From Zwartia hollandica (GTDB taxonomy: Bacteria; Pseudomonadota; Gammaproteobacteria; Burkholderiales; Burkholderiaceae_B): a stretch of 64,000 bases of DNA. The first letter of the stretch is position 1; each line of letters starts with the position of its first letter. Shown piece by piece: positions 28,588 through 36,574 of this stretch. Under the pieces are notes generated by a model that worked only from the letters and a program-made list of their open reading frames with translations, was not told where the DNA came from and ran no database searches. The translations under genes were made by a program, and so were the position numbers. The stretch spans positions 372,001 to 436,000 of the forward strand of contig NZ_JAHXRI010000006.1 in assembly GCF_019923725.1 (NCBI RefSeq). Reading direction: 5' to 3'.

Positions 28588-30085
28588 AGAACTTGCAGCA
28601 TTGATGCCGGCGGAGTCGTCCATTTACCCCGCACCGATTCCCGTTCAAGCTGTGTCGAGCGATGAGTTTTCTCCAGCGCCACAGACACTCAAACAAAAAG
28701 AATATGAATTGCGCGTCAAACAAATTGGCGCAGAGCTGTCCAAGCATCAAGGCCTCACACGCAGAAAGTTTTTTAAGACAGCCTCGGGAATGGCTGCAGC
28801 ATTTCTCGCGATGAACGAAACCTATGGTCCGATTTTTGGTGTGTCTCAAGCCGAAGCGGCGACCCCAGAGATGGCGGCAGAGCGTGCGCGTGGGCTATCC
28901 GGGCAGTTCATTATGGATATGCACACCCACTTCTTGCGCGACGACACCAGCCTTGCAGGTTTTGTGCGTAGCCGTGAAGCAGTCGGTAAGGCGGGATGGA
29001 ACCCTGCCCTGGTTGGCAAGCCGCAAACACTTGAAGATTTAAAGTTCGCAAATTATCTGAAAGAAATTTATCTTGATAGTGATACCAAGATTGCCTGCAT
29101 TAGCGGTGCGCCATCCGAGAAGCCAGGCGATTGGTTTTTGACCAACGATATGAAAGCCAACGCTCGCGCGACGATCAATGGGATTGCTGGCGCCAAGCGC
29201 GCCTATGCGCATGCGATCTTCACACCCGGGTATGCGGGATGGCTTGAGGAAATTGATCGTGCGATCGAGGTCTTAAAGCCCGACTCCTTCAAGGGCTACA
29301 CCATCGGCGACAACACGCATAAAGATCTGTCGAAGCACCCTTGGCTACTCGATGATGAAAAGTTGGTGTATCCCGCGTATGAGAAGTTTGCCAAAGCGGG
29401 TTTAAAAAACGTTTGTATTCACAAAGGCTTGTTTCCGCCCTCTGTTGAGAAACAGTTTCCGCATTTGCTGCGCAATTCTAAAGTAGATGATGTGGCGAAG
29501 GCGGCCAAAGACTGGCCGCAGCTTAATTTCATCATCTATCACGGTGGCTATCGCTATGGTGGCGGTAACGGTGCTGCAAACGCGTGGGAGCAGTTTGAAA
29601 AAACAGGCCGCATCGACTGGGTGACCGATCTCGCTGAAATCCCTGCGAAACACGGTGTGACGAATGTCTATGCCGACGTTGGACAGCTCTTCGCACAGTC
29701 GACCATTGCAGACCCACGTGTGTCGGCCGTCATGATGGGACAACTCGTGGCCGGGCTCGGTGCCGATCACGTGTGTTGGGGCACAGATGCCATTTGGACC
29801 GGAGCACCACAGTGGCAAATTGAAGCCTTGCGTCGCATTGAGATCCCCGAAGAGCTGCAAAAGCGTTACGGCCTAAAGCCACTCGGTCCTGCGGATGGCC
29901 CTATCAAGAGTGCAATTTTTGGTGAAAACAATGCGCGGCTGTATGGCGTCACTGCCGCACAGCGCGCCGCTGTGACAGGCGACAAAATTGCGAGCGGCAA
30001 AGCGATTTATGACAAGCACGGTGAAGGCCGGACCAACATGGCCTACGGGTACGTTAATTCCCGTCTTCCATCGTCAGCAGCGTAG
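28568..30085 (+). CDS. Amidohydrolase family protein with Tat signal
   Basis: A 505-residue metal-dependent hydrolase of the amidohydrolase_2 type. The metal site begins with MDMHTH (H119, H121) and later histidines in YHGGYR and an aspartate in WGTDAIW, consistent with a TIM-barrel hydrolase or decarboxylase. The twin-arginine motif TRRKFFK lies at residues 64-70, so a 63-residue hydrophilic region precedes the signal, unusually long; no alternative start brings it closer. Cleavage is likely near AEAATPE (~98). It overlaps the flavoprotein gene by 20 bases, and its 3' end overlaps the convergent IclR gene by 32. Substrate unknown. Confidence 0.88.
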   Translation: MSMLSPEELAALMPAESSIYPAPIPVQAVSSDEFSPAPQTLKQKEYELRVKQIGAELSKHQGLTRRKFFKTASGMAAAFLAMNETYGPIFGVSQAEAATPEMAAERARGLSGQFIMDMHTHFLRDDTSLAGFVRSREAVGKAGWNPALVGKPQTLEDLKFANYLKEIYLDSDTKIACISGAPSEKPGDWFLTNDMKANARATINGIAGAKRAYAHAIFTPGYAGWLEEIDRAIEVLKPDSFKGYTIGDNTHKDLSKHPWLLDDEKLVYPAYEKFAKAGLKNVCIHKGLFPPSVEKQFPHLLRNSKVDDVAKAAKDWPQLNFIIYHGGYRYGGGNGAANAWEQFEKTGRIDWVTDLAEIPAKHGVTNVYADVGQLFAQSTIADPRVSAVMMGQLVAGLGADHVCWGTDAIWTGAPQWQIEALRRIEIPEELQKRYGLKPLGPADGPIKSAIFGENNARLYGVTAAQRAAVTGDKIASGKAIYDKHGEGRTNMAYGYVNSRLPSSAA

Positions 30086-30863
30086 GCTGAATCTGCTCGA
30101 TGGCTTTGGTGATGCATGAGATCGCCAGATCGCTGCGACCCTTGTCCATGCGCTGGCTTAGCGTGGCCACACTGATGGCGGCAACGGGGTGGTTGTTCTT
30201 GTCGAAGATTGGAAATGCAATTGTGCGCACACCTGGCAGCTCGACTGCATCGCTTATGACAAACCCACGCGCTCGCGCGCGAGCAATGATTTTGCGTACT
30301 TCCGCTTCTGAGTAGTTTGGGAACTTTTCCGCGCAGCGTTCTTTGTTGATGCTCAGGATGCGTTCGATCTCGTTGTCGTCCAGAAAGCTCAGAATCGCTA
30401 GTGCACCGCCGCCAATATTCAGCGGCCGTCGGCGACCCACCTCGAGAACAAATACTTTGATGGGGAAGGCGCCTTCAGCCCGATCAATACAGACTCCATC
30501 AAAGCCTGCACGAGTGGTCAGAAAAACGGTGTCGCCTGTCGCTTGCGCAATCTGTTGCAGGTGTGCGTGGCACAAGTCGCGCATATTGGTTCGCGGGCTT
30601 GCCGCGAGACCCATCTCGTAGATCATGCTGCCCAGAAAATAGCGCTTGCTGGTTTCGTCTTGACGGATGAGGCCTTCAGACACGAGTCCCTGCAAAATCC
30701 GGTGCGCTGTTGGGCGCTCGATATTGACTTCTGTACACAAGTCGATCAGACGGGCGCCGAGGCGATTGCGTGCCGATACGCTGCGCAATAGGGCGGCGAC
30801 CCGTTGAACAACTTGCGTGCCAGATTTGATGGCAGCGGTAGGGGCAGTCATTGAAGGGTTCAT
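30054..30863 (-). CDS. IclR family transcriptional regulator
   Basis: A 269-residue IclR-type regulator: an N-terminal winged helix (residues ~15-75, with TAHRILQGLVSEGLI as recognition region) and a C-terminal effector domain with the family blocks GFDGVCIDRAEG, GGGALAILSFLD and VISDAVELPGVRTIAFPIFD. IclR proteins usually repress or activate adjacent catabolic genes and their own promoter. It is convergent with the amidohydrolase operon and divergent from the sulfoxide reductase. A perfect 13-base-arm palindrome covers the ATG at 30863; if the second ATG (30851) is used, the palindrome lies just upstream. Effector unknown. Confidence 0.92.
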   Translation of the reverse strand: MNPSMTAPTAAIKSGTQVVQRVAALLRSVSARNRLGARLIDLCTEVNIERPTAHRILQGLVSEGLIRQDETSKRYFLGSMIYEMGLAASPRTNMRDLCHAHLQQIAQATGDTVFLTTRAGFDGVCIDRAEGAFPIKVFVLEVGRRRPLNIGGGALAILSFLDDNEIERILSINKERCAEKFPNYSEAEVRKIIARARARGFVISDAVELPGVRTIAFPIFDKNNHPVAAISVATLSQRMDKGRSDLAISCITKAIEQIQPTLLTMEDGN

Positions 30864-30892
30864 AATATGGACTAATGGTAGTCCATATTATG
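30861..30892. promoter_or_regulatory. Perfect palindrome, probable IclR operator
   Basis: Inverted repeat with 13-base arms (cataatatggact / agtccatattatg) around a 6-base spacer aatggt. The core tggact-N6-agtcca resembles the short dyads bound by IclR-family dimers, and its position at the 5' end of the iclR-like gene fits autoregulation and control of the divergent gene. A second smaller hairpin (gcgcctt/aaggcgc, 30939-30957) lies further along the same intergenic region. Binding is inferred, not shown. Confidence 0.65.
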
Positions 30893-31000
30893 GCCTTCTA
30901 AACACAAACTGTCCAACCCTTATTCTGTTGCTGTCAACGCGCCTTTGCTTAAGGCGCTTCGCTAAAATGCCGCTCAACTCCTTTTGATCCTGGCCCCGAT

Positions 31001-31492
31001 ATGTTTGTCACCGCATCGTTAGCGCATTTGCCTAAGGCAGAGCAGTATCGCGAATTAGCCCACCAGGCACGTGCCCTAATGGAAGGCGAGACAGACCGCA
31101 TCGCCAACGCGGCAAACATGGCCGCGCTCGTCATGCATGCAATCAGTGATTTGAATTGGGCTGGCTTTTATTTTTATGATGGGACTGAGCTTGTACTCGG
31201 CCCGTTTCAAGGCAAGCCCGCCTGTTTGCGTATTCCGCTTAACAAAGGTGTTTGTGGCGCGGCGGCGACAACCCGTCAGGCGCAATGCGTGGCAGACGTC
31301 CATGCATTTCCTGGACATATCGCCTGTGATGTAGCCTCTCGGTCCGAGCTGGTGATTCCTCTTTCGCGCAACGAGCAGCTCATTGGTGTGTGGGATCTCG
31401 ACAGCCCCATTCCCGCAAGGTTTGATGCAGAAGATCAGGCAGGGATGCAAGTCTTGTGCGATATTTACATGCAAGCGGTTTATAAAAAATAG
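31001..31492 (+). CDS. Free methionine-(R)-sulfoxide reductase (GAF domain)
   Basis: A 163-residue single GAF-domain enzyme of the fRMsr type, which reduces free L-methionine-(R)-sulfoxide using thioredoxin; cytosolic. The three characteristic cysteines are C75 (GKPACLRI), C85 (KGVCGAA) and C109 (GHIACDVAS), and WAGFYF and the substrate-binding SRSELVIP are conserved. Length is standard. It is divergent from the IclR gene across 137 bases; a taaaat hexamer near 30963 could be its -10. It precedes the GMC oxidoreductase by 18 bases and may be co-transcribed, though functions appear unrelated. Confidence 0.93.
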   Translation: MFVTASLAHLPKAEQYRELAHQARALMEGETDRIANAANMAALVMHAISDLNWAGFYFYDGTELVLGPFQGKPACLRIPLNKGVCGAAATTRQAQCVADVHAFPGHIACDVASRSELVIPLSRNEQLIGVWDLDSPIPARFDAEDQAGMQVLCDIYMQAVYKK

Positions 31493-31510
31493 ATAAGAGC
31501 AGACAACATC

Positions 31511-33121
31511 ATGACAACACCTCATTCACTCGACTTTGATTACGTCATTGTTGGTGCAGGTTCGGCTGGCTGTGTACTGGCTAATCGCTTGTCCGCCGAT
31601 CCCAAGAACCGCGTGTTGTTGCTTGAGGCGGGCGGCAAGGATGATTGGCACTGGATCCATATTCCCGTTGGCTATTTGTACTGTATCGGCAACCCGCGTA
31701 CCGATTGGTGTTACCGCACTAAGGCGGATCCCGGATTGAATGGACGTGAGCTCGGTTATCCGCGTGGTCGCGTGCTGGGTGGTTGTTCCTCGATCAATGG
31801 CATGATTTATATGCGCGGCCAAAGCGCGGACTACGACGGTTGGGCAGCGCTTGGCAATCCTGGGTGGGGCTGGAAAGATCTCTTGCCGCTCTACAAGGGC
31901 ATGGAAAACCATCACGGTGGTGAAAGTGAGTTTCATGGTGCGGGCGGCGAGTGGCGTGTCGAGCCCGCACGCTTATCGTGGGAGATCCTGGATGCGTTTC
32001 GCGATGCAGCCAACCAGGCAGGTATCCCGTCCACTACGGATTTCAACCGCGGTGATAACGAGGGCGCGAGTTACTTTGAGGTGAATCAACGCTCCGGCTG
32101 GCGCTGGAATGCGTCGAAGGCATTTTTGCGACCTATTAAGCACCGTACAAACTTGACGGTACTGACGGGTGCGCGCACGACCAAGCTTGAATTTGAGGGT
32201 ACACGTTGTACAGGCGTGCGCTTTCTCAAAGACGGTGAACAGCATATGGCGCGTGCACATCGCGAGGTCGTGATGGCAGCGGGTGCAGTAGGCACGCCAC
32301 AATTGTTGCAGGCGTCTGGTGTTGGCCCCGCAGGCCTGTTGGGATCGTTTGGCATTCCTGTAGTGCATGCGCTCGAAGGCGTAGGCCAAAACTTGCAAGA
32401 CCACTTACAGCTGCGCATGATTTATCGCGTGCAAGGTGCGCGCACCCTGAACACGCTTGCGAATTCCTTGTGGGGCAAGGCGATGATCGGGCTGGAATAC
32501 ATGCTCACACGCCGTGGCCCCATGAGCATGGCGCCCTCGCAGTTAGGCGTCTTTGCAAAGTCTGGTCCTGAACAGACCCGTGCCAATGTGGAATATCACG
32601 TGCAGCCTTTGTCGCTTGAGCGCTTTGGTGAGCCCCTGCATAGCTTCCCTGCCTTTACCGCGTCGATTTGTAATGTGCGACCAACTAGCCGTGGACATGT
32701 CAACATTACTTCGCCTGATACTGCGCAGCACCCTGAGATCCTTGCGAATTATTTGTCGACACCCGAAGATCGTCATGTCGCCGCCGACAGTATTCGACTG
32801 ACACGCCGCATCGTCGGTCAGTCAGCGCTCGCGCGTTTTAAGCCCCAAGAGATTAAGCCGGGCATTACCGAGGACACCGAAGAAGCGCTCGCGAAAGCCG
32901 CGGGTGAAATCGGCACAACGATTTTTCATCCGGTTGGCACCTGCAAGATGGGACAAGACCCGATGGCAGTGGTCGATGCGAGCCTGCGTGTGCACGGGAT
33001 TCAGGGCTTGCGCGTGGCCGATGCGTCGATCATGCCAACGATTACCTCGGGCAACACCAACTCACCGACGATGGTCATTGCCGAGAAAGCCGCACAGATG
33101 ATTCTGGCCCAGGCGCGCTGA
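31511..33121 (+). CDS. GMC family FAD-dependent oxidoreductase (choline-dehydrogenase-like)
   Basis: A 536-residue glucose-methanol-choline oxidoreductase that oxidises an alcohol with FAD. The N-terminal FAD loop is VGAGSAGCVLA (residues ~12-22), GMC signature 1 is GRVLGGCSSINGMIY, signature 2 lies in GAVGTPQLLQASGVGP, and the catalytic histidine is in FHPVGTCKMG (about residue 472) with a partner asparagine in TSGNTNSPT. No signal peptide was seen. Closest annotated types are choline or long-chain alcohol dehydrogenases; no betaine genes are nearby, so the true substrate is open. It converges on the ureidoglycolate lyase gene, with a hairpin between. Confidence 0.9.
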   Translation: MTTPHSLDFDYVIVGAGSAGCVLANRLSADPKNRVLLLEAGGKDDWHWIHIPVGYLYCIGNPRTDWCYRTKADPGLNGRELGYPRGRVLGGCSSINGMIYMRGQSADYDGWAALGNPGWGWKDLLPLYKGMENHHGGESEFHGAGGEWRVEPARLSWEILDAFRDAANQAGIPSTTDFNRGDNEGASYFEVNQRSGWRWNASKAFLRPIKHRTNLTVLTGARTTKLEFEGTRCTGVRFLKDGEQHMARAHREVVMAAGAVGTPQLLQASGVGPAGLLGSFGIPVVHALEGVGQNLQDHLQLRMIYRVQGARTLNTLANSLWGKAMIGLEYMLTRRGPMSMAPSQLGVFAKSGPEQTRANVEYHVQPLSLERFGEPLHSFPAFTASICNVRPTSRGHVNITSPDTAQHPEILANYLSTPEDRHVAADSIRLTRRIVGQSALARFKPQEIKPGITEDTEEALAKAAGEIGTTIFHPVGTCKMGQDPMAVVDASLRVHGIQGLRVADASIMPTITSGNTNSPTMVIAEKAAQMILAQAR

Positions 33122-33123
33122 TC

Positions 33124-33153
33124 GCGCTGAGTGCGATCGTTTGCGCTAAGCGC
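33124..33153. terminator. Imperfect hairpin between convergent genes
   Basis: Two 12-base arms (gcgctgagtgcg / tgcgctaagcgc) pair with one mismatch and two G-U pairs around atcgtt. It overlaps the last codon of the minus-strand gene and lies just after the GMC stop. No T-tract is present, so it is at best a weak bidirectional terminator or mRNA-end structure. Confidence 0.4.
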
Positions 33154-33655
33154 GCCGCACTTCGACGGGCTGCTTCAACGATTGGATTTCGCAGTCCACG
33201 AGCGACCCGCGCCGCTCGAGCACCACATAGTCCCCATCGCGCTGCGATAACAGGGGATGATGCCATGTCGCTGGCTTGAAGGTGACGCCGCACGAGCCAT
33301 CTATCCAGAATGCGGCGATCGAACTTTCGAGCGGTGTCTTGCCGTCCGTGCTCGGATCACCGAGCGCCACAATCACCACAAAAGGCACACCCGCCAGCGG
33401 GATAAACGATTGGCTGCCGATGCAGTGCCGTTCAAGTTCCACCGCCGTAAAAGGGAGTGGGTTGGCACGCGCCCGGTAGAGGTTTAAAGAAGGCTCGCCA
33501 TCTTGGCCCGTCAGGGCTGGGTCGCCTAAGGCGATTTTTTCGCTGGTGCCACCGTTGATGAATAAGCCGCTGGCGACCTCGCCACCCAAAACATCGCCGT
33601 AGGGAGCAAAAGCCTGCTGAGTCAGGGGCTGAACAAGGAGTGTGCGTGAAGACAT
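33146..33655 (-). CDS. allA: Ureidoglycolate lyase (AllA-like)
   Basis: A 169-residue cupin-like protein of the ureidoglycolate lyase family, which splits ureidoglycolate into glyoxylate and urea at the end of allantoin breakdown. Characteristic stretches are FAPYGDVL at the N-terminus, ERHCIGSQSFIPL in the middle and KPATWHHPLL with the histidine pair near the C-terminus. The ATG MSSRTLL follows caagg-type purines; the longer frame starting 12 codons upstream is less likely. No allantoinase or other purine-degradation gene lies in the window, so it may serve another ureido or glyoxylate-forming route. Confidence 0.88.
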   Translation of the reverse strand: MSSRTLLVQPLTQQAFAPYGDVLGGEVASGLFINGGTSEKIALGDPALTGQDGEPSLNLYRARANPLPFTAVELERHCIGSQSFIPLAGVPFVVIVALGDPSTDGKTPLESSIAAFWIDGSCGVTFKPATWHHPLLSQRDGDYVVLERRGSLVDCEIQSLKQPVEVRRA

Positions 33656-33784
33656 GGGCGACAGCATCAACCAGAAACAAATTGATGTCAATCCTTACAT
33701 CCGGAAACGACCCAACAATAGACTGTGATTTCGGAGCCTCCTACGGTATAGTCATCACGATCAAAGGTATATCGAGACCATTTC

Positions 33785-35056
33785 ATGAATATTCCCCACT
33801 CCGTTCAAATTATCGCAACCGTTCTTTTTGCGATCGCCGTTGTGCATACCTTTGCGGTGCCAGTGTTTGCAAAACTTGCACACAAGAATGGGCCCCACGC
33901 AGGGCTCTGGCATTTTTTGGCTGAAGTCGAGGCTGTCTTCGGCGTCTGGGCCTTTGTGCTCATCGTGGTGATGGCCATGATGGCTGGCACGACGACCATG
34001 ATCGAGTATGTTGACACGCGCAACTTTACCGAGCCCTTGTTTGTATTCGCCATCATGGTGGTTGCTGCAAGCCGCCCCATTATTGAGTTGGTCAATGTCC
34101 TTGTGCGCGGCCTTGCCCGGATGATTCCGGTCCAACGCCAACTCGCCACCTTCTTTGTTGTGCTTACTTTTGTGCCTCTTGCAGGGTCTCTGATTACTGA
34201 GCCTGCTGCAATGACCCTGGCAGCTTTATTGTTGCGTGATGGTTACTTCAAACGCCCTGGCCACACCGGCTTTAAGTACATGGCGCTTGGTGTGCTCTTC
34301 GTCAACGTTTCTATCGGCGGCGTGCTCAGTGCTTATGCTGCACCACCTGTGCTGATGGTTGCTCAGACCTTTGGCTGGGATTCAATGTACATGCTGACCC
34401 ATTTTGGTTGGCGTGCTGCCGCAGCGGTCGCGATCAATGCGCTGATCCTGACGATCATTAATCGCAAGGTGCTCTTGAGTGGCGAAGTGGAAACCCACCA
34501 CGGCGTGACAGAAGACGGTCCTTCACGCGTTCCCATGATCACATCCTTGATCCACGTCTTGTTCTTGATTGGCATTGTTGTGTTTGCCCATCACCCTGGA
34601 ATTTTTATGGGGCTGTTGATTTTGTTCATCGGGTTTTGCGAAGCCTACAAACGCTATCAGTCGCGCTTGATGATTAAAGAAGGCCTAATGGTCGGTTTTT
34701 TTCTGGCCGGTCTCGTGATGCTGGGTGGTTTGCAGAAGTGGTGGCTGCAGGATTTGTTGGGCAGTCTCTCACCCGTTGTCTTGTTCTGGGGGGCGACTGC
34801 ACTCACCGCCATTACAGATAACGCGGCACTGACCTACCTTGGATCCTTGGTAGAAGGCACCTCAGAGGCTTGGCGCTATATGTTGGTAGCGGGTGCTGTG
34901 ACTGGTGGTGGCTTAACGGTGATCGCCAACGCGCCGAACCCAGCGGGTTATTCGATTTTGAAACCAAGTTTCCCCAATGAGTCTATTTCGGCAGGCCCCC
35001 TCTTTTTAGCGGCTTTGATCCCTACGTTGATTGCAGCCACCTTCTTCTTGCTTTGA
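33785..35056 (+). CDS. Putative Na+/H+ antiporter (PF07399-like)
   Basis: A 423-residue integral membrane protein with about eleven hydrophobic segments. The N-terminus (VQIIATVLFAIAVVHTFAVP) and the conserved TEPAAMTLAALLL stretch with an in-membrane glutamate match the little-studied family annotated as putative Na+/H+ antiporters of the ion-transporter clan; ITDNAALTYLGSL near the C-terminus is another conserved helix pair. It carries no signal peptide. The 129-base leader contains tatagt as a possible -10 near 33747. The amidase gene follows after 13 bases, so they are likely co-transcribed. Ion specificity is unproven. Confidence 0.8.
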   Translation: MNIPHSVQIIATVLFAIAVVHTFAVPVFAKLAHKNGPHAGLWHFLAEVEAVFGVWAFVLIVVMAMMAGTTTMIEYVDTRNFTEPLFVFAIMVVAASRPIIELVNVLVRGLARMIPVQRQLATFFVVLTFVPLAGSLITEPAAMTLAALLLRDGYFKRPGHTGFKYMALGVLFVNVSIGGVLSAYAAPPVLMVAQTFGWDSMYMLTHFGWRAAAAVAINALILTIINRKVLLSGEVETHHGVTEDGPSRVPMITSLIHVLFLIGIVVFAHHPGIFMGLLILFIGFCEAYKRYQSRLMIKEGLMVGFFLAGLVMLGGLQKWWLQDLLGSLSPVVLFWGATALTAITDNAALTYLGSLVEGTSEAWRYMLVAGAVTGGGLTVIANAPNPAGYSILKPSFPNESISAGPLFLAALIPTLIAATFFLL

Positions 35057-35069
35057 TATCGGAGTTCGC

Positions 35070-36485
35070 ATGTCAGATCTTGCTTTTTCTACACTCACGC
35101 AATTAGCCCAAGGCTTACGCGCAAAAAAATATAGTTCAGAAGAACTCGCGCGTGAGTATTTGACCCGTATTAGCAAAGCCAATAAAAAACTGCACGCCTA
35201 TGTGCTGGTAGATGAAGACAGCACGATCGCACAGGCGCGTGCTGCCGATCAGCGCCGCGCTGCAGGCTACAGCCTGAGCGTGGTCGATGGCGTGCCGATT
35301 GCCTTGAAAGATCTATGCGATGTCGAAGGGCAGATCACAACAGGCGGCTCGCAAGACTGGGTGGCGCGTCGCAGCCCCACAACCTGCACCGCAGCCGAAC
35401 GTCTGCTGCGCGCCGGGATGGTGAACCTGGGCAAGACACACATGGTTGAGTTCGCTTTTGGCGGCTGGGGCACTAACCCTGTCATGGGTACACCCTGGAA
35501 CCCCTGGGATCTCAATACCCATCGCACACCCGGCGGCTCTTCAAGCGGTTCGGGTGTTGCAGTTGCTGCGGCCTTGTGCCCGGCAGCCTTGGGTTCAGAC
35601 ACCGGCGGTTCGGTACGTATCCCCGCATCGCTGAACGGCATTACCGGCTTAAAGACAACGCGTGGCTTGATCAGTTTGCACGGCGCGCTCGCGTTGTCAG
35701 GCACACTGGATTCCATTGGTCCGATGACGCGCGACATGCGCGACTCCGCAATCCTGACCGAGCTCATGGCGGGTGCAGATCCTCTCGATCCAACGTCATG
35801 CAACCGCCCCTTGTTCCAGTGGCAAGCACCCGCTGACGGTCCTAAGCCTTTGGCCGGTACGCGTATCGCGATGTTCCCGCCTGCACAGTATCCTATCGCG
35901 CTCGGCAACGACGTGTTGCGTGTTCTCGATGAGACACGTCGCGTGCTCGTTGACCTCGGCGCCACGATTATTGAAAAGCCGTTCCCATTCGATTTTCATG
36001 ACATGATGTTGCGTAACGGCCAGATCATCGCGGCCGAGGCCTATGCCATTCATCGTGCTTATATTGATGACGAGGCCAAGCCCTTTGGTGAGTTCGTGCG
36101 CAAGCGTGTGCAGTCAGGGCGCAAAATTTCTGGCGCGGATTATATTGATGCGATGGCCGATCACCGTCGCACGATTGCGATGTGGACTGACTGGATGAGC
36201 AACATTGATGCGCTCTTATCGCCTTGCGCACCGATGGGCGCAATACCGCTGACCGAAGTTGATGAGTCAAAGACCCCGCTTGCCGCCTTTACGAGCGCAG
36301 GCAACTACATGGGCACCGCTGGCATTTCGTTGCCGGCCGGTTTTGCTGATAATGGTATGCCACTTGGTATGCAGCTGTTGGGTAAACCGTTTGATGATGC
36401 AAACATGGTGCGCATTGGCATGGCCTTCCAAAACGCAACGGACTGGCACTTAAAGCGTCCGAACTTGTCAGCGTTGGGAATCTAA
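35070..36485 (+). CDS. Amidase signature family hydrolase
   Basis: A 471-residue amidase-signature enzyme hydrolysing carboxamides to acid and ammonia. The Ser-cisSer-Lys triad is visible: K80 in PIALKDL, S157 in GGSSSGSG and nucleophile S181 in GSDTGGSVRIP. The ATG MSDLAF is preceded by ggag; an in-frame ATG 13 codons upstream lies inside the antiporter gene. No GatB or GatC is adjacent, so this is a catabolic amidase rather than the tRNA amidotransferase subunit. Together with the upstream antiporter it may form a small transport and hydrolysis unit. A strong bidirectional terminator follows. Confidence 0.92.
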   Translation: MSDLAFSTLTQLAQGLRAKKYSSEELAREYLTRISKANKKLHAYVLVDEDSTIAQARAADQRRAAGYSLSVVDGVPIALKDLCDVEGQITTGGSQDWVARRSPTTCTAAERLLRAGMVNLGKTHMVEFAFGGWGTNPVMGTPWNPWDLNTHRTPGGSSSGSGVAVAAALCPAALGSDTGGSVRIPASLNGITGLKTTRGLISLHGALALSGTLDSIGPMTRDMRDSAILTELMAGADPLDPTSCNRPLFQWQAPADGPKPLAGTRIAMFPPAQYPIALGNDVLRVLDETRRVLVDLGATIIEKPFPFDFHDMMLRNGQIIAAEAYAIHRAYIDDEAKPFGEFVRKRVQSGRKISGADYIDAMADHRRTIAMWTDWMSNIDALLSPCAPMGAIPLTEVDESKTPLAAFTSAGNYMGTAGISLPAGFADNGMPLGMQLLGKPFDDANMVRIGMAFQNATDWHLKRPNLSALGI

Positions 36486-36512
36486 GTCATCAGTTTCGGC
36501 GGTCAGACATAA

Positions 36513-36554
36513 AAAAACCGCGCGGGTGGTGTGAACTGCACCCGCGCGGTTTTT
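36513..36554. terminator. Strong bidirectional intrinsic terminator
   Basis: Perfect 16-base arms (aaaaaccgcgcgggtg / cacccgcgcggttttt) with a 10-base loop; the A-tract and T-tract at the two ends let it work in both directions. It separates the amidase gene from the convergent TRAP receptor gene. Confidence 0.95.
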
Positions 36555-36574
36555 ACTTCTGACTTACTAACGTC

